Shown: positions 18,629 to 27,405 of the stretch, piece after piece | Position numbering within the stretch: the stretch's first letter is position 1 | Layout: each line of letters starts with the position of its first letter | Origin: JAWMQL01 sp033283165 | GTDB taxonomy: Bacteria; Pseudomonadota; Gammaproteobacteria; Pseudomonadales; Halieaceae | Assembly: GCA_033283165.1 (NCBI GenBank) | Contig: JAWMQL010000001.1 | Span: 744,001-808,000, forward strand | Length of the DNA stretch: 64,000 nucleotides | Direction: 5' to 3' | Translations under genes and position numbers: made by a program | The notes under the pieces: model-generated | Database searches by the model: none | Told to the model about the DNA's origin: nothing | What the model saw: only the letters and a program-made list of their open reading frames with translations

Positions 18629-19477
18629 CTAGCGCTTTTTCTCGTCGCCGCTCCCGAGTTCGGCGCCACAGTACTTGCAATGACTGGCGTCCTCTTCATG
18701 ACCCGCCCGGGCGCAATTGCGGCAGTTGCGCGAGGTGCGCTGCAGGTTGCTGCGTTGGGCCTCGGCGGTCAATTCCGCCGTGATGATGCCGGTCGGAACG
18801 GCGATGATGGCATAGCCCGTCAGCATGCCGAGTGCGGCGACCGCGCGACCGGCTGCGGTCACGGGCACCACGTCACCGTAGCCGACCGTGGTGACCGTGA
18901 CGATGGCCCAGTAAATACTCTCCGGGATACTGCGGAAACCGTGCGCCGGCCCCTCGATCACGTACACCAGGCAGCCGTAGATGGTGGTAATTACGATCAT
19001 CATGGAAAAAAACACCAGGATCTTGCGGCTGGAGCGCCGCAGTGCGCCCGCCAGGGTGTTGGCCTCCTGCAGGTAGGCGATCAGTCGCAGGACCCTGAAT
19101 ATGCGCAGTATGCGCAGCAGCCTGATGATCAGCAGCGAGGCTGCCTGGGGCAGGAACAGGGCGATATAGGTCGGGAGTATGGACAGCAGGTCGACCAGGC
19201 CGTAGACACTGAAAAGGTAGGCGCGTCGGTTCGGTGTGCACCAGATGCGGATCGCGTATTCCACCGTAAACAGCAGGGTGAAGCCCCACTCGATTTTCCA
19301 GAACAGGGCGCCGTAGCTGGCGTTCATGGTCTGGACGGAGTCCAGCATGATGACGAGTACGCTGGTCAGGATCGCGACGATCAGCAGGAGGTCGAACCAC
19401 TTGCCGGCCGGGGTTTCGGTGCCGAAGATCACGGTATATACCCGGTCTTGCAGGGGTGATAGTTTTCTCAGGGTCAT
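18629..19477 (-). CDS. Voltage-gated-type potassium channel with C-terminal zinc ribbon
   Basis: A 282-residue six-helix ion channel. S1 lies ~28-47, S4 carries arginines at every third position (R119, R122, R125, R128, R131 in RLLRILRIFRVLRLI), and the pore has the K+ selectivity filter TVGYGD (197-202) followed by S6. After S6 comes a short cytoplasmic tail with CRNC (C252, C255) and CKYC (C267, C270), a compact CX2C-X11-CX2C zinc ribbon. The channel body is ordinary for bacterial Kv-like proteins. The ribbon is an uncommon tail in place of the usual coiled coil or RCK domain. It is monocistronic and lies upstream of ygiQ on the same strand. Confidence 0.88.
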   Translation of the reverse strand: MTLRKLSPLQDRVYTVIFGTETPAGKWFDLLLIVAILTSVLVIMLDSVQTMNASYGALFWKIEWGFTLLFTVEYAIRIWCTPNRRAYLFSVYGLVDLLSILPTYIALFLPQAASLLIIRLLRILRIFRVLRLIAYLQEANTLAGALRRSSRKILVFFSMMIVITTIYGCLVYVIEGPAHGFRSIPESIYWAIVTVTTVGYGDVVPVTAAGRAVAALGMLTGYAIIAVPTGIITAELTAEAQRSNLQRTSRNCRNCARAGHEEDASHCKYCGAELGSGDEKKR

Positions 19478-19568
19478 GCCGCAATAATTCCGCTGGTACC
19501 GGCTTGTTATTGTTCCTATAGTAATCCGCTGACGTCCAGTACACCACTACCGGCCGGGGAGGAACGAC

Positions 19569-20360
19569 GTGGAGACGGAAATCTATCAGGTGGATGCGTT
19601 CAGCAGCGAGATGTTCGGGGGCAACCCGGCGGCGATCATGCCATTGGACGCCTGGTTGCCCGACGACACCCTGCAGTCTGTCGCGATGGAGAACAATCTG
19701 TCGGAAACCGCCTTCCTGGTCGCTGTCCCGGGAGGGTTCGAGCTACGCTGGTTCACGCCGGCGGTGGAGGTGGACCTGTGCGGACACGCCACGCTGGCCG
19801 CCGCCCACGTCCTGTACCGACACCTCGGCCATGGCGATGGCCCCATCCTGTTCCAGACCCGCAGCGGCCAGTTACGGGTATCCGCTGAGGGCGACCGCAT
19901 CCGTATGGATTTTCCCGCGGCCACCCTCGAGCCGCAGCCGGTGGACGAGGCGGTCAGTGCGGCACTCGGTGCAAGGGCAATCGAAGCGGCAGGGCCGCCG
20001 GGCAAGGCGTCGATGGCGCTGTACCGGTTCGCCAGTGAGGCGGAGGTGGCAGCGCTCACACCGGATTTTGCAGCGCTGTTGCAGGCTTCGGACCGGTCGG
20101 TAATCTGCACCGCTCCCGGTGACACGGTTGATTTTGTGTCCCGTTTTTTTGGACCGCAGGTAGGTATCAACGAAGATCCCGTGACGGGCTCGGCGCACTG
20201 CCTGCTGACGCCCTACTGGTCGGCGCAGTTGGGGCGCGACCGTCTGCAGGCGCGACAGATATCCCCCCGCGGGGGTGAGCTCTGGTGCGAATTGCACGGA
20301 GACCGGGTGTTCATGTCGGGGCAGGCGGTGACCGTCATGAAGGGTGTGGTCTATCTTTGA
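19569..20360 (+). CDS. PhzF family isomerase/epimerase
   Basis: A 263-residue protein of the PhzF/diaminopimelate epimerase-like fold. It starts VETEIYQVDAFSSEMFGGNP, carries the catalytic glutamate in NNLSETAFLV and the HATLAAAHVL motif, and has NEDPVTGSAHCLLTPYW in the second half-domain. Length and motifs fit the family. There are no phenazine genes nearby, so the phenazine role should not be assumed. The GTG start at 19569 follows GGGGAGGAAC. It diverges from the ion channel gene. Confidence 0.88.
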   Translation: METEIYQVDAFSSEMFGGNPAAIMPLDAWLPDDTLQSVAMENNLSETAFLVAVPGGFELRWFTPAVEVDLCGHATLAAAHVLYRHLGHGDGPILFQTRSGQLRVSAEGDRIRMDFPAATLEPQPVDEAVSAALGARAIEAAGPPGKASMALYRFASEAEVAALTPDFAALLQASDRSVICTAPGDTVDFVSRFFGPQVGINEDPVTGSAHCLLTPYWSAQLGRDRLQARQISPRGGELWCELHGDRVFMSGQAVTVMKGVVYL

Positions 20361-20402
20361 TCGCTGGCCGTAGATAGGGAGAGAAGCCATGCCGGGGCCG
20401 TC

Positions 20403-21242
20403 ATGAAACGAGTGTTCCTCATTTGTCTGTTTATGGTGACCCTCGCGGGGTGCAGCAGCACGACCTTTCTCTATAACAGACTCGATTTTATCCTCCCCTG
20501 GTTGCTGGGAGACTACGTCAGGCTGGATTCCGCCCAGAAAGTCTATCTGAAGCAACAGCTCGATCCCTTTCTCGACTGGCATCGCGAGGAGGAGTTGCCG
20601 CGCTATATCGACCTTATCGAGCAGATAGAGCGTACCCTCGACGATCCGGTCACGGTCACCCAGGTCGAAGCCATCGTGGCCGAGTTCGAGCGGGCCTGGG
20701 CGCGGGTAGAACGTCGCGGGGTCGGCTTGCTACTGGACCTGGGCGAGCGCCTCGACGACGAGCAGATGGCGGAATTCCTGGATGCGCTGTTCGAGAAGCA
20801 GCAGGAACTGCAGGAAAAATACCTGGAGCGCAGCGACGAGGAATACTACAAGGACGCCTATGATAATTTCACCGACAGCGCACAGGACTTTCTCGGGCGC
20901 CTGTCCAGCGAGCAAAAACTCGCGATCGAACAGGGCATAGCCGGGTTGTGGCGCTCTGACCACGCGTGGATCAGTGAACGTGCGGCTTGGAACGAACGGC
21001 TGTCTTCAATATTGCAGCGGGAACCGGGCTGGCAGGACGCACTGTGGGCCGCACTGGCGAGGCGTGAACAGGACATTTCGCCAGAGTACCGGGAAACCTA
21101 CCTGCACAACTCGGCCCACTTGCAGGGCGTGCTGGTGAACCTCCTGAACAGCCGTACCGAAGCCCAGGACCGGCGCCTGCGTCGGGAGCTGGCTGACTAC
21201 CGGGAGGACTTCGCCCGCCTTGTCGAACAGTCCCGGGACTAG
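20403..21242 (+). CDS. DUF6279 family lipoprotein
   Basis: A 279-residue predicted lipoprotein with signal peptide and lipobox LAGC (C17). The body is almost entirely helical and charged: TTFLYNRLDFILPWLLGDYV, then QQLDPFLDWHREEELPRYID, with long Glu/Arg/Gln-rich helices. This matches the DUF6279 family, widespread in Gammaproteobacteria and of unknown function. It starts 42 bp after the PhzF gene on the same strand and ends 31 bp before the convergent bioA. Confidence 0.78.
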   Translation: MKRVFLICLFMVTLAGCSSTTFLYNRLDFILPWLLGDYVRLDSAQKVYLKQQLDPFLDWHREEELPRYIDLIEQIERTLDDPVTVTQVEAIVAEFERAWARVERRGVGLLLDLGERLDDEQMAEFLDALFEKQQELQEKYLERSDEEYYKDAYDNFTDSAQDFLGRLSSEQKLAIEQGIAGLWRSDHAWISERAAWNERLSSILQREPGWQDALWAALARREQDISPEYRETYLHNSAHLQGVLVNLLNSRTEAQDRRLRRELADYREDFARLVEQSRD

Positions 21243-21273
21243 GCCGGGGCTGAAGCTCTGCGATTCCTGATAC

Positions 21274-22566
21274 TCAGGGCATGCGCGCGACCACGTCCAC
21301 CATGGCTGCGGTCAGCGCGGCGATGTCCTGTTCGCTGCTGATGTAGGGCGGCATGGTGTAGACCAGGCGGCCGAAGGGGCGCAGCCAGACGCCGCGCTCC
21401 ACGAACATGGGCTGTATCACCTTCATGTCCACCGCGTTATCCAGTTCGATCACGCCGATCGCGCCCAGGGTGCGTACGTCCCGCACCCGCGGCAGCTTGC
21501 GCGCCGGCGCCAGGCCGGTTTCCAGTTGCAGTTGCAGGCGCTGGACCTTTCGCCACCAGGGTTGTGACAACAGCAATTCGATGCTGGCCACGGCGGTAGC
21601 GCAGGCCAGTGGGTTGGCCATAAAGGTGGGTCCGTGCATGAATGCGCCGGCCTCGCCGGCACAGATGCCGGCCGCGACGCGGTCGCTGCACAGGGTGGCG
21701 GCAAGCGTCATATAGCCGCCGGTCAGTGCCTTGCCCAGGCAGAGTATGTCCGGGCTTACCCCGGCGTGCTCCAGGGCAAACAGTTTCCCGGTACGGCCGA
21801 AACCGGTGGCGATTTCGTCGAAGATAAGCATCACGCCAAAGGCGTCGCACAGCGCCCTAAGCTTGACCAGGTAATCGGCGGAATAAAAGCGCATCCCGCC
21901 CGCGCCCTGTACCACCGGTTCGACGATGACCGCGGCGATTTCACGGTGGTGTTGCTCAAGCAGGCCGGACAGCGCCGATAGTTCGCCGTCCGGGCAGTCT
22001 GTCCCGAAGCCGACGGTGGGGGCAGGGGCGAAAAACTGGCGGTTGAGAGCGTCGCCGAACAGGTGGTGCATGCCGGTGTCCGGGTCGCACAGGGACATGG
22101 CCATGAAGGTATCGCCATGGTAGCCGTTGCGCAGCGCGATCAGCTTCTGTTTTTCCGGATGGCCGCTGGATTGCCAGAACTGGATCGCCATCTTCACCGC
22201 GACCTCCACTGCGACGGAACCGGAATCGCTGAAAAACACCCGATCCAGGCCCTCCGGCGTGAGGTCCACCAGCATCCTGGCCAGTTTGACGGCCGGTTCG
22301 TGGGTCAGGCCGCCGAACATCACGTGGGACATGGCGTGTAACTGCTCGACCACCGCGCGATTCAGCACCGGGTGATTGTAGCCGTGAATCGCGCACCACC
22401 AGGAGGCCATGCCGTCGATCAGTTCCCTGCCATCGGCCAGGGTCAGGCGTACGCCCTGCGCACTGGCCACCGGGTAGACGTCTGGAATATCCACGGCAGA
22501 GGCGTAGGGATGCCAGACCACCTCCGCATCGGCCTGGCGCAGTGTATGCCAGTCGCCGCGTGTCAT
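21274..22566 (-). CDS. bioA: Adenosylmethionine-8-amino-7-oxononanoate aminotransferase
   Basis: A 430-residue class III PLP aminotransferase of biotin synthesis, converting KAPA to DAPA with SAM as amino donor. Markers are VVWHPYASAVDIPDVYPVAS at the N-terminus, the substrate-site MASWWCAIHGYNHP, the cofactor-region IFDEIATGFGRTG and the PLP lysine in CLGKALTGGYMTLAAT. No other bio genes are adjacent. Instead its ATGA overlaps the stop of the tesA-type esterase, so the two are translationally coupled. Length is normal. Confidence 0.95.
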   Translation of the reverse strand: MTRGDWHTLRQADAEVVWHPYASAVDIPDVYPVASAQGVRLTLADGRELIDGMASWWCAIHGYNHPVLNRAVVEQLHAMSHVMFGGLTHEPAVKLARMLVDLTPEGLDRVFFSDSGSVAVEVAVKMAIQFWQSSGHPEKQKLIALRNGYHGDTFMAMSLCDPDTGMHHLFGDALNRQFFAPAPTVGFGTDCPDGELSALSGLLEQHHREIAAVIVEPVVQGAGGMRFYSADYLVKLRALCDAFGVMLIFDEIATGFGRTGKLFALEHAGVSPDILCLGKALTGGYMTLAATLCSDRVAAGICAGEAGAFMHGPTFMANPLACATAVASIELLLSQPWWRKVQRLQLQLETGLAPARKLPRVRDVRTLGAIGVIELDNAVDMKVIQPMFVERGVWLRPFGRLVYTMPPYISSEQDIAALTAAMVDVVARMP

Positions 22567-23186
22567 GGCGCGGGCAGCATGTCCCGCACGACGGGCAGCA
22601 CATTGGCGACGATCATGGGCTGGGCCTCGACCGTGGGATGTATTCCGTCGGGCTGCATCAGGGTCGGATCGGTGGCGATACCCTGCAGCGGGAAACCGCC
22701 CAGCTGGGCGCCGCCGGACTCCGCCACCACCTGGAAACTCTCTCGAAACGACGCTGTGTAGCGAGAACCATAATTTGGGGGTATCTCCATGGGTAGCAGC
22801 AGGACCTCGGCGCCATTCTGGCGCGACACGGAGACGATATCCAGCAGGTTGCGGCGCAAATCCGGTATGGGGTAACCCCGCAGGCCGTCATTGCCGCCCA
22901 GTTCGACGATGACCAGGGTCGGGTTGTGTTCGGTCAGCAGACGCGGCAGGCGCCGCAGGGCACCGCCGCTGGTTTCTCCCGAAATACTGGCATTGATAAC
23001 CTCCGCAGCCGGCAGCTCTCGCTGCATCAGGGCTACCCAACCCTGCTCCAGCGACATACCATAGGCCGCGCTGATGCTGTCCCCCAGCACCAGTATCCTG
23101 TGCTGTGCTGCCTGGGCCTGAATACAGGCCAGCAGCAATCCGGCAACAAGGCAGCGCCGTACAAGCAGGGAAAGGGGCGAGTACAT
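22563..23186 (-). CDS. tesA: Arylesterase / multifunctional acyl-CoA thioesterase I (SGNH hydrolase)
   Basis: A 207-residue exported SGNH hydrolase. It has a signal peptide of about 27 residues (LVAGLLLACIQAQA), block I GDSISAAYGMSLEQGW with S37, block III GGNDGLRG, and block V DGIHPT with the catalytic Asp/His. TesA hydrolyses thioesters and esters in the periplasm. Its ATG (complement of 23184-23186) overlaps the divergent ybbA ATG (23185-23187) within a single CATG. The tesA/ybbA-ybbP arrangement is conserved across Gammaproteobacteria. A longer frame runs through ybbA in antisense and is not credible. Confidence 0.9.
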   Translation of the reverse strand: MYSPLSLLVRRCLVAGLLLACIQAQAAQHRILVLGDSISAAYGMSLEQGWVALMQRELPAAEVINASISGETSGGALRRLPRLLTEHNPTLVIVELGGNDGLRGYPIPDLRRNLLDIVSVSRQNGAEVLLLPMEIPPNYGSRYTASFRESFQVVAESGGAQLGGFPLQGIATDPTLMQPDGIHPTVEAQPMIVANVLPVVRDMLPAP

Positions 23187-23847
23187 GATCAAGGCTGAAA
23201 ATCTCCTGAAACGGGTCCCCATGGCCGGGGGCGAGCTGGAGATACTGAAAGGGATCAATCTGGAAATCAAGTCGGGGGAGTCGGTAGCGATAGTCGGCGC
23301 TTCCGGATCCGGCAAATCCACCCTGCTGGGTTTGTTGGCCGGCCTGGACGAGGCCAGCGCGGGCCGGGTCATCATTGCCGGTACGGATATCTGCAGCCTG
23401 GACGAGGACGGGCGTGCCCTTTTTCGTGGCGAACAGGTCGGTTTCGTGTTCCAGTCGTTCCAGTTACTGCCCGCACTGACTGCGCTGGAGAACGTCATGC
23501 TGCCCCTGGAACTGAAGGGGGCCGAGGCGGCTCTTGGGCGAGCCAGTGACTACCTGGAGCGGGTTGGCCTGGCGGAGCGGGAACATCACTACCCGCGCCA
23601 GATGTCCGGTGGTGAGCAACAGCGGGTGGCTATTGCCCGGGCGTTCGCGGCACAACCTGCGATCCTGTTCGCAGACGAACCCACCGGTAACCTGGACACA
23701 GAGACCGGTACCCACATTATCGACCTGCTGTTCGAACTTAACCGGGAAGAGGGCACTACCCTGGTGCTGGTGACCCACGACCAGCGCCTGGCGGATCGCT
23801 GTGATCGGGTCCTGCGCATGAGCGCCGGCATGCTGAGCGAGGGCTAG
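23185..23847 (+). CDS. ybbA: ABC transporter ATP-binding protein (YbbA, LolD-like)
   Basis: A 220-residue ABC ATPase with Walker A GASGSGKSTLLG, Q-loop FVFQSFQLLP, signature MSGGEQQRVAIARAFA, Walker B ILFADEPTGNLD and H-loop LVTHD. This composition matches the MacB/LolD group. With the FtsX-like permease that follows after 3 bp it forms the YbbAP pair, thought to remodel or export envelope lipids or acyl compounds. Its linkage to TesA is conserved. The start codon overlaps that of tesA on the other strand. Confidence 0.92.
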   Translation: MIKAENLLKRVPMAGGELEILKGINLEIKSGESVAIVGASGSGKSTLLGLLAGLDEASAGRVIIAGTDICSLDEDGRALFRGEQVGFVFQSFQLLPALTALENVMLPLELKGAEAALGRASDYLERVGLAEREHHYPRQMSGGEQQRVAIARAFAAQPAILFADEPTGNLDTETGTHIIDLLFELNREEGTTLVLVTHDQRLADRCDRVLRMSAGMLSEG

Positions 23848-23850
23848 ATC

Positions 23851-26325
23851 ATGTCGGTCACCGCGACCCGGATGCTGTGGCGCGACTGGCGCGGGGGTGA
23901 ACTGGGTGTGCTGGTGGCGGCCCTGGTGCTTGCAGTGGCGGTGGTGTCTGGCATCAGTGCCTTTACCACGCGCCTGCAGTCGGCCCTGGAACAGGAGAGT
24001 CACCGGTTCCTGGCCGCAGATCTGGTTATCAGCAGTGGCGCAGAGATTCCCCGCGAATTTGCCGACGAAGGGTTGCGGCGCGGCCTGCGGGTGGCAACCG
24101 TGCTCAGCTTTCCATCCATGGTTTTCGCAGGCGAGGAACGGATGCACCTGGCGTCGATCAAGGCGGTGTCAGATGCCTATCCCCTGCGCGGCGAATTGAC
24201 CTACAGCGAGGGCCCCTTTGGTCCTGTACTGCCGGCGCGCCAGGGGCCGCGACCGGGCCAGGTGTGGCTGGATTCCCGCCTGTTTCCCCTGCTGGACGTC
24301 GAAATCGGCGACCCGGTCGGCGTGGGTGACCTCACCTTGACGGTTACCGCGGCGGCCCGGGCAGAGCCGGACCAGGGCACCTCCTTTTTCGGCTATGGCC
24401 CACGCCTCCTGATGCACAGCAGCGATATTCCTGGCACGGGTATCGTGCAACCCGGTAGTCGGGTCTCCTACCGGCAGCTGTACGCCGGGGACGGGGCCTC
24501 CCTGGCGGCCTTCCGCGCCTGGCTGGAGCCGCGCCTTACCGAATCGCAGCGCCTGCTGGACGTAAAGCAGGGCCAGCCTGGAATCGGGGCGGCGCTGGAA
24601 CGCTCCGAGTCCTTCCTGCTGCTTGCCGGCAGCCTGGGTGTGGTTCTGGCAGCGGTCGCCATCGCCCTGGCGGCTCGCCGGTTCAGTGAGCGGCACCGGG
24701 ATTTCGTCGCGATCATGAAGAGCCTGGGGGCCACCTCGGGCTCGATTAACTGGCTCTACGGGCGCAGCCTGCTGATCCTCGGAGGCGCCGCCACCGCCCT
24801 CGGCTGCCTGGGTGGCTGGAGCATCCAGGCCCTGTTCTTTGAGTTGTTTGCAGGCCAGTTGCCGGTGCAGCCCGGCCCCTCTGGCGTGCGACCCTATGCC
24901 ATAGGTGCGGCAACGGCACTGATCTGCCTGGCCAGTTTCGCCTGGCCACCGCTGCGCCGCCTGGGCCAGGCCAGCCCACTGCGTGTCCTGCGCAGGGAAC
25001 TGCCGCAGGAACAGCGCAGGCTGTTGGGAGACTACGCGCTCGGCCTGGCGGGGATAGCCCTGCTGATGTTCTGGTACAGCGGCGACTACCTGCTCACCGG
25101 AGCCGTCCTGGCGGGCCTGGCGCTCTCGGTTACCCTGGGTCTGCTACTCGCCCTGACCCTGTTGCGTGGCGGCCGCCTGGTGGGGATGAGTGCCGGCAGC
25201 ATCTGGCGTCTGGCCCTGGCCGGCCTGCAGCGACGGGGTACGGGCAATGCCCTGCAGGTGGTTATCTTTGGCATGGCGATCATGTTGTTACTGGTGATGG
25301 TACTGGTACGGACCTCGCTGATCGACGACTGGCAGACCCAGCTGCCGGAGAATACGCCCAATCACTTCATGCTGAACATCGCACCGGACCAGGTCCAGGG
25401 CGTGGACCTGATGCTGCGCGAGAACGGCATTCACAGCGAGGCGTTATACCCCATGATCCGGGGCCGGTTGATGGCCGTGAATGGTCAGGAACTGCTGCAG
25501 ACCGAGGACCGCAGTGTGCAGCGGCGCCAGCGGGAGGCCAACTTTACCTGGTCCGGGGTATTGCCCGACGGCAATACCCTGGTTGCCGGCAGCTGGTGGC
25601 CAGCGGAGACGAGCCAGGCCCTGGTCTCCCTGGAAGAGGAATTCGCCGCTCGTCTTGGGGTCCGGGTGGGCGACCGACTCAGTTTCCTGGTGGGCTCACA
25701 GGCACTGGAGGCCAGGGTGACCAGTATCCGGTCGCTGGACTGGCAGTCACTGCAGCCCAATTTTTATCTCGTTTTCCCGCCCCGCTTGCTGGCCAACTAC
25801 CCGGCGACCTTCATGACCAGTTTTCACCTGGGCCCGGATGACAAATTATTCCTGAACCGCTTTATCCGTCAGTTCCCGACGGTAACCGTGGTGGAAATGG
25901 ACGTGGTAGTGGAGCAGTTACGCGGTATCGTGAACCAGGTGTCCGCCGCGGTGGAACTGGTGCTGATGGTTATTCTGGCGGCCGGGGCACTGGTGCTGAT
26001 AGCCGGGGTACAGGCGAGTGTGGATGAGCGCATGCAGGAAAGTGCGATCCTGCGCGCGCTCGGGGCCAGGCGTCAATTGCTGTTGGGAGCGCTGGCGATC
26101 GAATTCGCGACGCTGGGATTGTTCGCCGGGGTGCTGGCGGTGGCTTCTGCAGAGATGTCGGTTTTCATTCTGCAGCACTGGGTGATGGAAATGCCCTACG
26201 CACCCTCGTTCCAGGTCTGGCCATTGGGCATACTGGCTGGCACCGTCCTGATTGGCACGCTGGGGGTGCTGAGTTGCCGGCGCGTGGTGTCGACTCCGCC
26301 GATCACCGTGTTACGGGAGCTCTGA
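23851..26325 (+). CDS. ybbP: ABC transporter permease (YbbP, FtsX-like)
   Basis: An 824-residue inner-membrane protein with two FtsX-like permease units and about ten helices. TM1 is GVLVAALVLAVAVVSGISAF. A periplasmic domain follows (~45-250), then a helix cluster (LLAGSLGVVLAAVAIALAAR), a second periplasmic domain (~475-700), and the C-terminal FtsX module (ELVLMVILAAGALVLIAGVQ, ESAILRALGARRQLLLGALA, SCRRVVSTPPITVLREL). It is the membrane partner of YbbA. Length agrees with the family. Confidence 0.9.
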   Translation: MSVTATRMLWRDWRGGELGVLVAALVLAVAVVSGISAFTTRLQSALEQESHRFLAADLVISSGAEIPREFADEGLRRGLRVATVLSFPSMVFAGEERMHLASIKAVSDAYPLRGELTYSEGPFGPVLPARQGPRPGQVWLDSRLFPLLDVEIGDPVGVGDLTLTVTAAARAEPDQGTSFFGYGPRLLMHSSDIPGTGIVQPGSRVSYRQLYAGDGASLAAFRAWLEPRLTESQRLLDVKQGQPGIGAALERSESFLLLAGSLGVVLAAVAIALAARRFSERHRDFVAIMKSLGATSGSINWLYGRSLLILGGAATALGCLGGWSIQALFFELFAGQLPVQPGPSGVRPYAIGAATALICLASFAWPPLRRLGQASPLRVLRRELPQEQRRLLGDYALGLAGIALLMFWYSGDYLLTGAVLAGLALSVTLGLLLALTLLRGGRLVGMSAGSIWRLALAGLQRRGTGNALQVVIFGMAIMLLLVMVLVRTSLIDDWQTQLPENTPNHFMLNIAPDQVQGVDLMLRENGIHSEALYPMIRGRLMAVNGQELLQTEDRSVQRRQREANFTWSGVLPDGNTLVAGSWWPAETSQALVSLEEEFAARLGVRVGDRLSFLVGSQALEARVTSIRSLDWQSLQPNFYLVFPPRLLANYPATFMTSFHLGPDDKLFLNRFIRQFPTVTVVEMDVVVEQLRGIVNQVSAAVELVLMVILAAGALVLIAGVQASVDERMQESAILRALGARRQLLLGALAIEFATLGLFAGVLAVASAEMSVFILQHWVMEMPYAPSFQVWPLGILAGTVLIGTLGVLSCRRVVSTPPITVLREL

Positions 26326-26460
26326 TGCGTCCCGGACACAGGTCGCTACGGTAGTGAAATCGTGGCAAATAAACCACCGTGTACTAGCATAAAGATATTG
26401 GGAAACGATCCGGCTGGTTGACTTACCAGCTCTGAGCAACAGCGTGGGAGGCTATGCAAG

Positions 26461-26685
26461 ATGTTGCAAACTCGCTTGCGAAACTACCTGATGCCGGTGA
26501 CAGTACTGGTAGCGATCACCGTGATCAATGTCGTTACCCTGATCGATGGCTACCGGGCACTGAACGGGAACAGCCTGGGGACGATGTCCAGTCCGGGTCT
26601 CTACGCCCTGGCACTGGTTGAGTTGGTCATGGCGGCAATTGCGCTCTACAGTTTCAGGCACCGGCGTGACGTGCTGCTGATCTAG
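26461..26685 (+). CDS. Small two-helix membrane protein, function unknown
   Basis: A 74-residue hypothetical protein with two predicted membrane segments, PVTVLVAITVINVVTLI (~12-28) and GLYALALVELVMAAIALYSF (~46-65), and a basic C-terminus (RHRRDVLLI). A good GGGAGG at 26446-26451 lies 9 nt before the ATG. I do not recognise a family. It overlaps the convergent TetR gene by 4 bp. An inverted repeat GCTGGT/ACCAGC at 26413-26430 precedes the gene and may be an operator or a leader hairpin. Confidence 0.6.
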   Translation: MLQTRLRNYLMPVTVLVAITVINVVTLIDGYRALNGNSLGTMSSPGLYALALVELVMAAIALYSFRHRRDVLLI

Positions 26686-27329
26686 TTGTCACCGCGGGCC
26701 GGGCTGTCGCTGCGGCCGATACTGATACCGGCGATAAAATTCTCCACAGCCACCTCGACCTGGCGCCGTAGATCGATGTGCCGCTCGAACAGGTCCGGCG
26801 CATCCACCTTGAGGGTGGCCAGACCATGGATTCCAGCCCAGGCGGCATTGGCCAGGTACACCACGTCCTGCGGCCGGAACAGGCCCTGGTTCATGCCGTC
26901 GCGCAACATGCCCTGTACCAGCAATAGCGTCTCACGGCTGACATCCCGCAGCTCCGGATAGTTGTCACCCGGCTGTACCGCGGGGCCGAACATCAGTTTG
27001 AACAGTTCCGGGTTGCGCGCGGCGTAATCCACGTAAGCGTGAGCAAAGGCGATGATCTGCGCCCGGGGGCAGGGGTCGGCTGCCTCACCCGCTTCGCGCA
27101 GGCAGCGCAGCAGGTCCTGGTAGCCGCGGGTAGCCAGGGCAGCCAACAGGTCACTCTTGTCGGTAAAGTGGCGATAAGGTGCGGTCTGAGAGACGCCGAT
27201 CGCGCGCGCCAGGGCGCGCAGGCTGAGTGCATCAGGCCCCACCCGTCGCAGTTCCGCTACCGCCGTATCCAGCAACTCTGCGCGCAGATTACCGTGGTGA
27301 TAACTTTTCGGGCTCGGGGCTTCGGTCAT
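26682..27329 (-). CDS. TetR/AcrR family transcriptional regulator
   Basis: A 215-residue regulator. The N-terminal helix-turn-helix lies ~14-60 (ELLDTAVAELRRVGPDALSL, RALARAIGVSQTAPYRHFTD, KSDLLAALA). The ligand-binding domain resembles the TetR_C WHG-type domain (YVDYAARNPELFKLMFGP). Its targets are unknown. Neither divergent nor downstream genes suggest a ligand. The upstream gap to mdh holds only the mdh terminator, so it does not appear to control a divergent gene. Confidence 0.88.
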   Translation of the reverse strand: MTEAPSPKSYHHGNLRAELLDTAVAELRRVGPDALSLRALARAIGVSQTAPYRHFTDKSDLLAALATRGYQDLLRCLREAGEAADPCPRAQIIAFAHAYVDYAARNPELFKLMFGPAVQPGDNYPELRDVSRETLLLVQGMLRDGMNQGLFRPQDVVYLANAAWAGIHGLATLKVDAPDLFERHIDLRRQVEVAVENFIAGISIGRSDSPARGDN

Positions 27330-27352
27330 GGTTACAAGACTACATCAAATTG

Positions 27353-27382
27353 AAAAAAAAGGGCCGGGATAAACCCCGGCCC
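27353..27382 (-). terminator. Intrinsic terminator of mdh
   Basis: Read on the minus strand, GGGCCGGG pairs with CCCGGCCC across a 6-nt loop and is followed directly by a run of eight T (27353-27360). It lies 24 bp after the mdh stop and upstream of the TetR gene. Confidence 0.9.
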
Positions 27383-27405
27383 CTGTAGCGAGTGACCTTG
27401 GCCGA

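Noticed and set aside
19569..20360. Phenazine biosynthesis role for the PhzF-type protein
   Set aside because: No other phz genes are nearby and PhzF-fold proteins are widespread with unrelated roles.
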